From Desulfovirgula sp. (GTDB taxonomy: Bacteria > Bacillota > Desulfotomaculia > Desulfotomaculales > Desulfocucumaceae): a DNA stretch of 50,259 nucleotides. Below the pieces are notes generated by a model. The model searched no databases, was not told the DNA's origin, and saw nothing but the letters and a program-made list of their open reading frames with translations. Position 1 is the stretch's first letter, and every line of letters starts with the position of its first letter. Both the position numbers and the translations under genes were made by a program. Location of the stretch: contig DYET01000090.1 of the NCBI GenBank assembly GCA_020725625.1, positions 1-50,259 of the forward strand, in the 5' to 3' direction. Below, in pieces: positions 14,986 through 22,867 of the stretch.

Positions 14986-16818
14986 GTGACGACGGCCGCA
15001 AGCAAAACGGAGTTCCCCAGTGGACAGGAGGCTGATCACGCCGCCCCGGAAGAAACGGTGAAAATGTGGATAGACGGCCGCCAGGTCCGGGCCGAGAAGG
15101 GCACCAACCTCCTGGAGGCCGCCCGTTCCATAGGCGTGGAGATTCCCCACCTCTGCTACCTGCGGGGAATAAACGAGGCCGGGGTGTGCAGGGTCTGCCT
15201 GGTGGAGGTTGAATCAGGCGGCAGGCGGAGCCTGCAGGCCTCCTGCGTCTATCCGGTGGCTGAGGGATTAAAGGTATACACCAATTCTCCCCGGGCAAGG
15301 CGCGCCCGCAAGCGGGTGGTCGAACTGATGCTCTCCGACCACGACCTGAACTGCACGAACTGCGCCCGAAACCTGAACTGCGAACTGCAGCGGCTCGCAG
15401 ACGAAATGGGCATCAGGAGGTTGAGGGTGACCGGGGAAAGTCGCCGGCGCCCGCTGTCCCGAAAAAACCCGTTTATCGTCAGGGACTACAACAAGTGTAT
15501 CAAGTGCCGGCGCTGCGAGGCGGTATGCCGGGAAGTGCAGGGCATCGGCGTTTATTCGCCGAAAAACCGGGGCTTCGACACGGTAATCGCCCCGGCTTTC
15601 ATGAAGGACCTGGGAGAGGTGGACTGCATAAGCTGCGGACAATGCGTAATGGCCTGCCCCACCGGGTCCCTGGTGGAAAGGGAATACATAGACGAGGTCT
15701 GGCGCGCCATCGAGAACCCGGACAAGGTGGTCGTGGTGCAAACCGCCCCCGCCATCCAGGTATCCATCGGCGAGGCCTTCGGATTCGATCCCGGAACCCC
15801 GGTGACTGGAAGGCTGGCCGCGGCCCTCCGGAGGATCGGGTTTGACATGGTGTTTTCCACCGAAATCGCAGCCGACCTAACCATCGTTGAGGAAGCTCAT
15901 GAACTGCTGTCCCGCCTAGAGGGAAACGGAAAACTCCCTCTGATCTCCTCCTGCAGCCCGGGCTGGGTAAAGTTCTGCGAGCACTTTTATCCCGAATTTC
16001 TCGGCAACCTCAGCACCTGCAAGTCTCCCATGGAAATGTTCGGGGCGCTGGTAAAAACCTACCTGGCAGAAAAAATGAACATCGACCCCAAGAAGATGGT
16101 GGTGGTGGCGATAATGCCCTGCACGGCCAAAAAGTTTGAAGCTGCCCGCCAGGAACTGGTCACCAGGGGAAACCGCGACGTGGACTACGTCCTAACCACC
16201 AGGGAACTGGCCAGGATGATCAGGGCGGCCGGGATCCGCATGGACGAACTGCCTGAGGAAGAGTTCGACAGGCCCCTGGGTCTGGCCACCGGGGCCGGCG
16301 CGATTTTCGCCGCTACCGGCGGTGTAACCGAGGCCGCAGTCAGAACGGCCCTGGCCCTAACCGAGGGCAACCCGGACACCACCATTGAGTTCAGGGAAAT
16401 TAGGGGCCTGCGGGGGATCAGGGAGGCCGAGGTGACCCTGAAGGGAAGGAAGATAAGGATAGCGGTGGCCCACGGCACCAGAAACGCCCGCAGGCTTCTG
16501 GAAAGAATCAAGGCCGGGGAGCGTTTTGACTTTATCGAAATCATGGCCTGTCCGGGAGGATGCGTGGGCGGGGGCGGCCAGCCCATCCTGGGCAGGCTGA
16601 GCAAAAAGGAGGTTTTAAATGACAGCGCAAGGGCAAGGCGGGCCCAGGCCCTTTACCGCATCGATGCCGGCAGAAAATTCCGCCGGGCCCACGAAAACCC
16701 CGCCGTCAAGCAAATTTACGAGGAATTCCTGGGCAGCCCCATGAGCGAGAAGGCCAGGGAAATACTGCACACCACTTACACCCCCAGGGGAAGGTCCCTG
16801 AACAGGATGCTGCACTGA
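14986..16818 (+). CDS. hydA: [FeFe]-hydrogenase catalytic subunit, HydA type
   Basis: A 610-residue iron-only hydrogenase for H2 production or uptake. N-terminal [2Fe-2S] ligands are Cys57/68/71/87. A His119-Cys123/126/132 cluster follows, then two [4Fe-4S] sites (Cys171/174/177/181 and Cys214/217/220/224). The H-cluster motifs are L1 SSCSPGW (Cys323, Ser324), L2 MPCTAKKFE (Cys379) and L3 MACPGGCVGGGG (Cys522, Cys526). L1 usually reads TSCCPxW, so a serine replaces one cysteine. No signal peptide, so cytosolic. The cluster set matches catalytic subunits of bifurcating HydABC enzymes, but hydB and hydC are not adjacent, so partners must be elsewhere or absent. GTG 14986 follows GGAGGT. Confidence 0.93.
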   Translation: MTTAASKTEFPSGQEADHAAPEETVKMWIDGRQVRAEKGTNLLEAARSIGVEIPHLCYLRGINEAGVCRVCLVEVESGGRRSLQASCVYPVAEGLKVYTNSPRARRARKRVVELMLSDHDLNCTNCARNLNCELQRLADEMGIRRLRVTGESRRRPLSRKNPFIVRDYNKCIKCRRCEAVCREVQGIGVYSPKNRGFDTVIAPAFMKDLGEVDCISCGQCVMACPTGSLVEREYIDEVWRAIENPDKVVVVQTAPAIQVSIGEAFGFDPGTPVTGRLAAALRRIGFDMVFSTEIAADLTIVEEAHELLSRLEGNGKLPLISSCSPGWVKFCEHFYPEFLGNLSTCKSPMEMFGALVKTYLAEKMNIDPKKMVVVAIMPCTAKKFEAARQELVTRGNRDVDYVLTTRELARMIRAAGIRMDELPEEEFDRPLGLATGAGAIFAATGGVTEAAVRTALALTEGNPDTTIEFREIRGLRGIREAEVTLKGRKIRIAVAHGTRNARRLLERIKAGERFDFIEIMACPGGCVGGGGQPILGRLSKKEVLNDSARARRAQALYRIDAGRKFRRAHENPAVKQIYEEFLGSPMSEKAREILHTTYTPRGRSLNRMLH

Positions 16819-16842
16819 CAGTCATCCCTTTCCTTGACCGGT

Positions 16843-16870
16843 TTGCAAAACCCCATAATTCTAATATAAT
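16843..16870 (+). promoter_or_regulatory. Candidate promoter of the GH15 gene
   Basis: TTGCAA (16843-16848), 16-base spacer, TATAAT (16865-16870). The predicted leader is about 75 bases and contains two inverted repeats before the ribosome site. Confidence 0.5.
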
Positions 16871-16902
16871 CTAATTGGCCATCAGTAACGAACACAAGGA
16901 AA

Positions 16903-16937
16903 TGGGGCGGCCGCGCCCCGCCCCTTTGAGCTCAAAG
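16903..16937 (+). promoter_or_regulatory. Structured 5' leader of the GH15 gene
   Basis: GGGGCGG pairs with CCGCCCC across seven bases. It is followed at once by the perfect palindrome CTTTGAGCTCAAAG and then GGCGGAGGT, the ribosome site. The stacked hairpins could hide or expose the site, or protect the mRNA. No known riboswitch class is recognisable. Confidence 0.35.
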
Positions 16938-16952
16938 GCGGAGGTCAATTAG

Positions 16953-18962
16953 ATGCACGATTATATGGAACCGGTGCTGCCCGGGGGAATTGTGGGCAAC
17001 GGCAGGATGCTCTGCAGCATAAGGGAGAACGGCATGCTGCACAGGCTGTTCTGGCCGCACATAGACTGGGGACAGCATATGGGAATACTCAAACCGGGCT
17101 TTCAGGAAAGCGGCAGGCCGGTAATCTGGCTGGACGGCGAAGGCTTCTGGCACCGCCAGTTTTACCGCGGCGACACCAACATCTTTACCACCGATCTGGT
17201 CCATCACGGAGAAAGTATCGCCGTTTCCCAAACGGACTTCGTCCTCCCGGACAGCGACGTCCTGGTAAGGACATACGACCTTGCCAACAACGGGCCGTTT
17301 CCCCGGGACTTTAACTTCATCGTTTACTGCTCGTTCAGCATTGAGGAATCGGATATCCTTGACGGAATGCATTACCTGCCCTCCCTGCAGGCCCTGGTTC
17401 AATTCAGGCGGGACGTCTTCCTGGGCCTCAAATGCCCGGGAAAGGCCCCTTACGGCTTTCACTGCGGGCGCAGGAACTCCCCGTCCGATCCCTACGACGG
17501 GGCATGCCGGGGCGAATTCTGGGGCAGCCCCGAGAACATAAAATCCGGGGCCGGCGCCCTGGGATGGCACCTCGGAACGGTTGAACCCGGACAGGGAGTC
17601 ACTTTCTCCCTCGTCCTGGCCGCCGCGAACAGCCAGGATTCCCTGGAGGAACTCCTCAATCTCCCCTCCTTCTCCGACCCGGCGGCCCTTGCCGGCCAGA
17701 CGGCCCGGTTCTGGGAAGGCTGGGCCGCACCCCGGGCGGGCGGGAAACACCCTGACAGGCCTCTTTTCAAGCGGTCGCTCCTGGCCATAAAGCTGATGTC
17801 CGACCGCACCAGCGGGGCGTCGGTGGCCGCACCCGAATTTGATTCCCGTTACACTGCCAGCGGCGGCTACGGGTACTGCTGGCCCAGGGACGGAATGTTC
17901 GTGGCCCTTGCCCTGGACGAGGCCGGATACCACCATGAGGCCGAGAAGTTCTACAAATTTGCCGCCTCGGTGCAAAACGCCGACGGCAGCTGGCAGCAGC
18001 GCTATTTCATGAACGGCCTCTGGGCCCCCACCTGGGGCCAGCAAATAGACCAGGCGGGCGCCGTCTTGTGGGGTTATTACCACCACTTCAGCCTCACCGG
18101 AAGTAAAGATTTTTTATACCACGTCTGGCCCTCGGTACAAAGGGGGGCGGAATACCTGACCGATAGCCGGTCGGCACCCAACGGCCTGCAGATGCCTACC
18201 ATGGATATATGGGAAGACGAATTCGCCCAGAGCACCTATGCCTCCGCGGCGGTCTACGGAGGCCTCAAGGGGTCCGCGGTTCTGGCCTCCTTTATGGGGG
18301 ACAGCGAATCGGAAAGGCGGTGGGACGAAGCCGCAGAGTCACTTAAAGAGTCCATTTTGGCCCACCAGTGGAGCCCCGAGGCGGGGTCCTTCATTCGGTC
18401 GGTCAACCGCCGGGTGTGCGAGTGGGACTACTGCCGGGCCCTTGAAAAGGGCCAGAAAGCCTACATGTTCCAGGCCCCCGGCTCCCCGCACTGCTACCAC
18501 GCAGTCTCCGCCGACATGCGGCAGGACATAGCCCTGCTGGGACTCAGCTTCCCTTTTAACGTCCTCTCCCCCGCCGACCGGCGGATGCAGTCCACCGCCG
18601 GCGAGATTGAAAGAAAACTCTCTAACAGCCAGGTAGGCGGCATCCACCGCTACGAGGGCGACTGTTACGCCGGGGGCAACCCCTGGGTGCTGGCAACCTT
18701 GTGGATGTCAATCTTCCGGTCCCTTGAGGGAGACCGGGGAAAGGCCCTTGAATACCTGAACTGGGCCGAGGCCAACGCCTCCCCGGCCGGCCTCCTGCCG
18801 GAACAGGTTCACCGCCGCGCAGGGGGTCCGGCCTGGGTTCTGCCGCTGAACTGGTCCCACGCCATGTACATCCTGGCCTGCCTGGCGGCTCAGGGTGCAT
18901 TGACCTTAACCGGCTACAGCCCGGCCGGGAGCCTAAGCGCCGTTCCGGGCCAAGGGCCTTGA
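16953..18962 (+). CDS. GH15 glucoamylase / glucodextranase-type glycoside hydrolase
   Basis: A 669-residue intracellular (no signal peptide) GH15 enzyme that would release glucose from the non-reducing ends of alpha-glucans or oligosaccharides. The ~260-residue N-terminal beta-sandwich domain (GIVGNGRMLCSI...FWPHIDWG) precedes the (alpha/alpha)6 barrel. The barrel carries GYGYCWPRDGMF, the general acid Glu421 in DIWEDEF and the base Glu617 in LLPEQV. ATG 16953 follows GGAGGT with good spacing. It lies near glycogen and trehalose genes of the same window but is transcribed separately. It probably digests stored glycogen or maltodextrins left by MalQ. Confidence 0.9.
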   Translation: MHDYMEPVLPGGIVGNGRMLCSIRENGMLHRLFWPHIDWGQHMGILKPGFQESGRPVIWLDGEGFWHRQFYRGDTNIFTTDLVHHGESIAVSQTDFVLPDSDVLVRTYDLANNGPFPRDFNFIVYCSFSIEESDILDGMHYLPSLQALVQFRRDVFLGLKCPGKAPYGFHCGRRNSPSDPYDGACRGEFWGSPENIKSGAGALGWHLGTVEPGQGVTFSLVLAAANSQDSLEELLNLPSFSDPAALAGQTARFWEGWAAPRAGGKHPDRPLFKRSLLAIKLMSDRTSGASVAAPEFDSRYTASGGYGYCWPRDGMFVALALDEAGYHHEAEKFYKFAASVQNADGSWQQRYFMNGLWAPTWGQQIDQAGAVLWGYYHHFSLTGSKDFLYHVWPSVQRGAEYLTDSRSAPNGLQMPTMDIWEDEFAQSTYASAAVYGGLKGSAVLASFMGDSESERRWDEAAESLKESILAHQWSPEAGSFIRSVNRRVCEWDYCRALEKGQKAYMFQAPGSPHCYHAVSADMRQDIALLGLSFPFNVLSPADRRMQSTAGEIERKLSNSQVGGIHRYEGDCYAGGNPWVLATLWMSIFRSLEGDRGKALEYLNWAEANASPAGLLPEQVHRRAGGPAWVLPLNWSHAMYILACLAAQGALTLTGYSPAGSLSAVPGQGP

Positions 18963-19035
18963 ATTTCAAACGGCGCTCTAAGTGGCTTTTGCCTCTGATC
19001 TGATTTATAACGACCGATAAAAGCGGGGTATCGAA

Positions 19036-19134
19036 TTGGTCACCGCCAAAACCTATTACTTCATCGCTTTCTTGGCGTTCGTGGGAGTGTTCGCCTTTAT
19101 CCTGGGCTTTCTGAACGCCAGAAAAAAGAGATAA
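19036..19134 (+). CDS. 32-residue single-helix membrane peptide
   Basis: TTG 19036 opens a 32-codon frame ending at TAA 19132. The peptide begins MVTAKTYYF, continues as one hydrophobic helix (FIAFLAFVGVFAFILGFL) and ends with NARKKR, the positive-inside tail typical of real membrane peptides. GCGGGG lies seven bases upstream as a moderate ribosome site. Function unknown. It could be co-transcribed with the GH15 gene 73 bases upstream. Confidence 0.55.
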   Translation: MVTAKTYYFIAFLAFVGVFAFILGFLNARKKR

Positions 19135-19151
19135 GCCCAGTCAAAGCAGAG

Positions 19152-19187
19152 GCCTGAAAATGCCGTTGGACTGCGGCAGTTTCAGGC
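19152..19187. terminator. Bidirectional terminator-like hairpin between convergent genes
   Basis: GCCTGAAA pairs with TTTCAGGC, and inside it TGCCG pairs with CGGCA. It lies between the small membrane peptide and the convergent NUDIX gene. The A/T flanks are short, so efficiency is uncertain. Confidence 0.5.
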
Positions 19188-19204
19188 ACTCCCGAAATTT
19201 TGAT

Positions 19205-19603
19205 TTAAAGTTTCCGGCGCACCTCCTGCAGCTTGGCGGCAATCGGCAAGTCGGCGGCCGACAGGTCGTAATCCGCAAGCCTTTCCACCGGGACCCAGGA
19301 CAGGTCCCGGCAGCCCACAGGAGCCGGGTCACCTCCGGTGTGCCTGCACAGGTAGGCCAGGAGGAGTATGTTCCTGTCCCGGTAGCTGTGCATGACCACC
19401 TTGAATATGTCCCGGACCTCGACGTCTATATTCAGTTCCTCCTTTATTTCCCTCACTATGCAGCGCTCGGGGTCCTCCCCGCCCTCCACCTTCCCGCCCG
19501 GAAACTCCCACTTGAGTTCCTGGCTGGCGCCCTTATTCCTCTGGGTGATGAGCACCTTTTCACCGTCGGTGATTACCGCCGCCGCAACTATATACGTATT
19601 CAT
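19205..19603 (-). CDS. MutT-like NUDIX hydrolase
   Basis: A 132-residue pyrophosphohydrolase with a complete NUDIX box (GGKVEGGEDPE...REIKEEL), close in size and motif to MutT, which removes 8-oxo-dGTP from the nucleotide pool. The preceding KWEFPGGK is typical of this group. ATG 19603 has AAAAGG nine bases upstream; a longer in-frame start (19651) lies inside the upstream capA-like gene. It follows that gene by 13 bases and is probably co-transcribed. A different nucleotide substrate cannot be excluded. Confidence 0.85.
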   Translation of the reverse strand: MNTYIVAAAVITDGEKVLITQRNKGASQELKWEFPGGKVEGGEDPERCIVREIKEELNIDVEVRDIFKVVMHSYRDRNILLLAYLCRHTGGDPAPVGCRDLSWVPVERLADYDLSAADLPIAAKLQEVRRKL

Positions 19604-19616
19604 CAGACCCGACCTT

Positions 19617-20750
19617 TTAAGGTTTTTTATGTACAACGCCCTCTGCATCAACGGCCGTCATAAAGGGGTCGCTCAGCCGGTTGATCCTTTCCAGCACCCT
19701 GGCCCGGTCAACGCCCTTTAATACTGTAGTCGTCCCGCCGTCTATGTAGGTAGGGATTATTATGGCTGAATAGTCTCCGTTGCCCTCCGCGGTGACCTTC
19801 AATATCGCCCCTTCCCTGGCCCTGGGGGAGCGCGGGGTTGTGAAGATGAAATTGCCCAGGCTGTACGCAATCACCTTTCCCTTGTATATTTCAATACCCT
19901 GGATGACGTGGGGGTGATGCCCCGTCACTATGTCCGCCCCGGCGTCAACCAGCTCCCTGGCCAGCTTGACATCCCGCTCGTGCGGGAACTCCTCGTATTC
20001 ATCTCCCCAGTGCATGCTCACCACCGTGATGTCGGCCCAGTTCTCAGCTGCTTTTACCGCCTCCATCACGGACCGGTAGTCTTGCCCGCTGGCCACCCCG
20101 GCCCTGTCCTCCTCCGCAATCCAACTGCTGCGGAAAATAATCCTGGTAAAGGCCAACACCGCCACCCTTTTCCCCTGCACATCCAGGACCGCCGGCCTGG
20201 TTGCCTCTTCCCGGTTAATTCCCGCGCCGGCCCATTTTAACCCGTTTTCTTTGATATGACTGATGGTGTCCAGCATGGCTGACCGGCCGAAATCAAGGAC
20301 GTGATTGTTGGCCAGGGTGAATACGTCCACGCCTGCCCTGGCAGCCCCGGCCAGCGAACGGGGGGAGGCCCTGAAGGTGAACTCCTTGTCCGGTTCGGGA
20401 TCGCCCCTCTCGCTGACCGCACACTCCAGGTTGGCTATGGTTACGTCAGACTCCCTGATCACCTCGGCCGTACCCTGCCAGGGGTAATCGGGCCCGTGGG
20501 CGGCTATGGCGTCTCCAACTCCCGAGGCCAGCAGGACATCGCCCACCAGGGCAATCTCAACCCTCTGATTTCCCCTTTTTTCCCGGGCGGCCGGGTCCTC
20601 GGCTAAAGCCTCCGTCGAGGTCAGTTTGCCGCCGTGATATGAATTTATGTTCACGTCGACCAGGGCAAGCCCCACCACAAGGCTCCCGGCAACATAGCAG
20701 GTCAGAACCGCCAACAGCTTTATAAAAGCAAGCCTGCCCAAAATGCCCAC
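19617..20750 (-). CDS. CapA-family metallophosphatase-like protein, membrane anchored
   Basis: A 377-residue CapA (poly-gamma-glutamate synthesis) family protein. An N-terminal signal-anchor (FIKLLAVLTCYVAGSLVVGLA) is followed by a metallophosphatase-like fold with GDVLLASG, NLECAVSE, NNHVLDFG, MHWGDEYEEFP and GHHPHVIQG, which hold the expected metal-binding Asp, Asn and His residues. Orientation suggests it acts outside the membrane on cell-envelope polymer. No capB/capC neighbours, so it is probably not part of a capsule locus. GTG 20750 follows AAAAGG at ten bases; TTG 20741 is an alternative. Confidence 0.85.
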   Translation of the reverse strand: MGILGRLAFIKLLAVLTCYVAGSLVVGLALVDVNINSYHGGKLTSTEALAEDPAAREKRGNQRVEIALVGDVLLASGVGDAIAAHGPDYPWQGTAEVIRESDVTIANLECAVSERGDPEPDKEFTFRASPRSLAGAARAGVDVFTLANNHVLDFGRSAMLDTISHIKENGLKWAGAGINREEATRPAVLDVQGKRVAVLAFTRIIFRSSWIAEEDRAGVASGQDYRSVMEAVKAAENWADITVVSMHWGDEYEEFPHERDVKLARELVDAGADIVTGHHPHVIQGIEIYKGKVIAYSLGNFIFTTPRSPRAREGAILKVTAEGNGDYSAIIIPTYIDGGTTTVLKGVDRARVLERINRLSDPFMTAVDAEGVVHKKP

Positions 20751-20818
20751 CCCGCCTGTACCTTTTGAATATTTCGACCTGGGCCGTCCCGTACCTTTTT
20801 CCCGGGACCGTTTTTTGC

Positions 20819-20851
20819 CAAAAAAATCCCCCCATTCGTCCGGCGGGAGGA
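20819..20851 (-). terminator. Rho-independent terminator after the SdpI-like gene
   Basis: On the minus strand TCCTCCC pairs with GGGGGGA (one G-U) across an 11-base loop and is followed by a run of seven or more T. It separates the sdpI-like gene from capA. Confidence 0.75.
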
Positions 20852-20867
20852 CTTTTTGCCTTGTTTT

Positions 20868-21554
20868 TCAGGCCTGGTGGATCTTCTTGTATAAGATCCA
20901 AGAGTACACCACCGGGACAATGATCGACGCTCCCAGGGCGGCGGCGAACACCGGAAAACCTTTCTGGCCGCCCAGGATAAAGCCGGAAATTGCCATGGCC
21001 ATTCCTGAAACCACCCAAACCCGGGATCCCAGGCGGTGGGTTTTCTGCCAGACCTCCTGGCTGGCCAGAGTCCACGGAGTCTTTATGCCCACGAAATAAT
21101 TATGCCGGAACTGACCCATTACATTGCCGATCACCATGAACAAAAGCCCCACCGCGGGGATTACCGCCCGGTCCACAGGAAATTGCAAGCCCAGGGAGTT
21201 GAACAAAATCACCGCATACAGCCAGGCGAAAAAGGCCGCGAAAAGCAACTTCATAAGGCTGTATGCGCCCCTGAAGCGGGAGTAATTTTCCCTCCTGGGG
21301 TCAAGCTTCGGAAGTACGGTCATCAGCAGGTAAATCCCGGCCATTAACAGGGGAATGCCGAAGCCTCCCCAGAATTTTGACGAGTATCCGTCCACCTGGC
21401 CCTTTATGTTCCAGTGGCTGGGAACCATGTCCGGCAAATGCGGGTACACCATCGCGCCGGCCGCAAACGAGGCGGCAATCAGCGCCACTGCCATCCAGTC
21501 TTTCCGCAATTGATGCATGAAACCGTTTTTTTCTTGTTCACTGTTTGCCGTCAT
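20868..21554 (-). CDS. SdpI-family membrane protein
   Basis: A 228-residue polytopic membrane protein with about six helices. An N-terminal DUF1648-type segment (YPHLPDMVPSHWNIKGQVDGY) precedes an SdpI domain (NVMGQFRHNYFVGIKTPWTL). In Bacillus subtilis SdpI confers immunity to the SdpC toxin and sequesters its repressor SdpR. Here it is coupled to an ArsR gene by a four-base overlap, the same layout, but no sdpABC toxin genes are in the window. ATG 21554 has GGGGAG eight bases upstream. The immunity role is inferred only. Confidence 0.88.
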   Translation of the reverse strand: MTANSEQEKNGFMHQLRKDWMAVALIAASFAAGAMVYPHLPDMVPSHWNIKGQVDGYSSKFWGGFGIPLLMAGIYLLMTVLPKLDPRRENYSRFRGAYSLMKLLFAAFFAWLYAVILFNSLGLQFPVDRAVIPAVGLLFMVIGNVMGQFRHNYFVGIKTPWTLASQEVWQKTHRLGSRVWVVSGMAMAISGFILGGQKGFPVFAAALGASIIVPVVYSWILYKKIHQA

Positions 21555-21832
21555 CTTTTTTTCTCCCCTCTTTCGCTGATCTCCAGATGGTCGTGCAGCC
21601 ACCTGACCAGGTCCTGGAAAACTGTGGTATTCAGGGAATAAAGTATAAACTGTCCCTTCCTTTCATCTTGTACAAGGTCGGCCTGCTTTAAAATGTTCAG
21701 GTGGTGCGATATGCTCGGCTTGGAGATGGAAAAGTGGTCGGCTATCTCCCCCGCCGTCATGTCCCCCTGCCTGAGCAGCTTTAAAATTTTCCTGCGGGTT
21801 GGATCCGAAATGGCTTTAAAAACAAGGTTCAT
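21551..21832 (-). CDS. ArsR-family (SdpR-like) transcriptional repressor
   Basis: A 93-residue winged-helix regulator. The segment AISDPTRRKILKLLRQGDMTAGEIADHFSISKPSISHHLNILKQADLV contains the recognition helix. There are no metal-binding CxC or paired histidines, as in autorepressors like SdpR that act on their own operon. It overlaps the downstream sdpI-like gene (ATGA), so both are made together and membrane SdpI could titrate it. ATG 21832 follows AAGGCGG. An AT-rich TATAAATATATAAT region upstream is the likely promoter/operator. Confidence 0.9.
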   Translation of the reverse strand: MNLVFKAISDPTRRKILKLLRQGDMTAGEIADHFSISKPSISHHLNILKQADLVQDERKGQFILYSLNTTVFQDLVRWLHDHLEISERGEKKR

Positions 21833-21862
21833 ATTGCCGCCTTATTATATATTTATACACCG

Positions 21863-21876
21863 GAATTCAGAATTCA
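21863..21876. repeat. Two heptamer units (GAATTCA x2)
   Basis: Two exact tandem GAATTCA units, followed by a degenerate third (GACCC). The same period-7 GAANYCA type of repeat occurs at 50105-50139, and a related one at 25569-25597. Confidence 0.5.
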
Positions 21877-21932
21877 GACCCTCATGCCGCAAAAATGCGC
21901 CACCAAGAACAATGAAAATCCGGGGCCGTACA

Positions 21933-21956
21933 CTCCGGTCTGTCTCCTGACCGGAG
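21933..21956. other. Perfect 8-bp hairpin in intergenic region
   Basis: CTCCGGTC pairs with GACCGGAG over an eight-base loop (TGTCTCCT). It lies 92 bases beyond the crotonase stop and 101 bases before the ArsR start. The plus side is followed by ATTTT. It may be a terminator for readthrough in either direction or part of a repeat. Confidence 0.35.
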
Positions 21957-22047
21957 ATTTTCTGGATAGAATGCAATCCAACATTTGGATGCTGCCCACA
22001 GTAAGAATAAGGGCGTCCCCTGCGGGCCGCCCCTGCAGATAAAATCC

Positions 22048-22830
22048 TTATTTGTTGGTAAAGGCCGGCTTTCTTTTCTCCAGGAAGGCCGAAATGCCTT
22101 CCTTCCTGTCTGCGGTCGTGAAAACCAGCCCGAACAGGTCGGCCTCCAGGGCAATGGCCTTGTCCAGGTCCATGTCCAGTCCCTGGTTGACGGCCTCCTT
22201 GGACAGCCTTACCGCCACCGGCCCCCTGGCGGCAATCCTCCTGGCCATCCCCTTGCAGAAATTAATCAGTTCCTCAGCCGGTACTACGTGATTGACCAGG
22301 CCTATTTTCTGGGCGGTCTCGGCGTCGTACTGGTCGGCGGTGAACAGTATTTCCTTGGCCAGGCCGGGATTAACTATCCTGGAGAGCCTCTGGGTCCCCC
22401 CGAACCCGGCGATCAGCCCCAGCTGAACCTCGGGCTGGCCAAACCTGGCCTTTTCCGAGGCAATCCTGATGTCGCAGGCCATGGCCAACTCGTTTCCCCC
22501 TCCCAGGGCAAAGCCGTTGACCGCAGCAATTACGGGCTTGGACATGTTTTCAATCTTGCTGAACACCCTCTGCCCCAACTGGGAAAAGCTCTTGGCCTCC
22601 AACGGGTTGAGCCCGCTCATGAAGGCTATGTCCGCACCGGCGACGAATGCTTTGTCACCAGCGCCGGTGATGATTACCACCCTTACCTCGCCGTCCTGCT
22701 CAAGTTCATCCACCACCGCCTCCAGCTCTTTCAAAAGATCCGCATTGAGGGCATTGAGCACCTTGGGGCGGTTGATGGTAACCAGGGCAATGCCGTCTTC
22801 CTTTTCCAATATAAGATTCTGAAGCTCCAT
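22048..22830 (-). CDS. Enoyl-CoA hydratase (crotonase family)
   Basis: A 260-residue crotonase that hydrates trans-2-enoyl-CoA to 3-hydroxyacyl-CoA, probably short-chain. The oxyanion-hole segments are AGADIAFM and ALGGGNELAMACD. Both catalytic glutamates of the family are present, in FGQPEVQLG and LAKEILFT. It is the last gene of the fatty-acyl-CoA cluster, 37 bases after thiolase. No 3-hydroxyacyl-CoA dehydrogenase is nearby, although its reaction links this enzyme with the thiolase. Works in either beta-oxidation or butyrate-type synthesis. Confidence 0.92.
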   Translation of the reverse strand: MELQNLILEKEDGIALVTINRPKVLNALNADLLKELEAVVDELEQDGEVRVVIITGAGDKAFVAGADIAFMSGLNPLEAKSFSQLGQRVFSKIENMSKPVIAAVNGFALGGGNELAMACDIRIASEKARFGQPEVQLGLIAGFGGTQRLSRIVNPGLAKEILFTADQYDAETAQKIGLVNHVVPAEELINFCKGMARRIAARGPVAVRLSKEAVNQGLDMDLDKAIALEADLFGLVFTTADRKEGISAFLEKRKPAFTNK

Positions 22831-22867
22831 CCTCTCTATTCACCCCTGAAATTAAAGTTTGAAACGA

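Noticed and set aside
16932-18086. 384-codon minus-strand frame opposite the GH15 gene
   Set aside because: The plus-strand protein carries complete GH15 catalytic motifs; the antisense frame has no family features.
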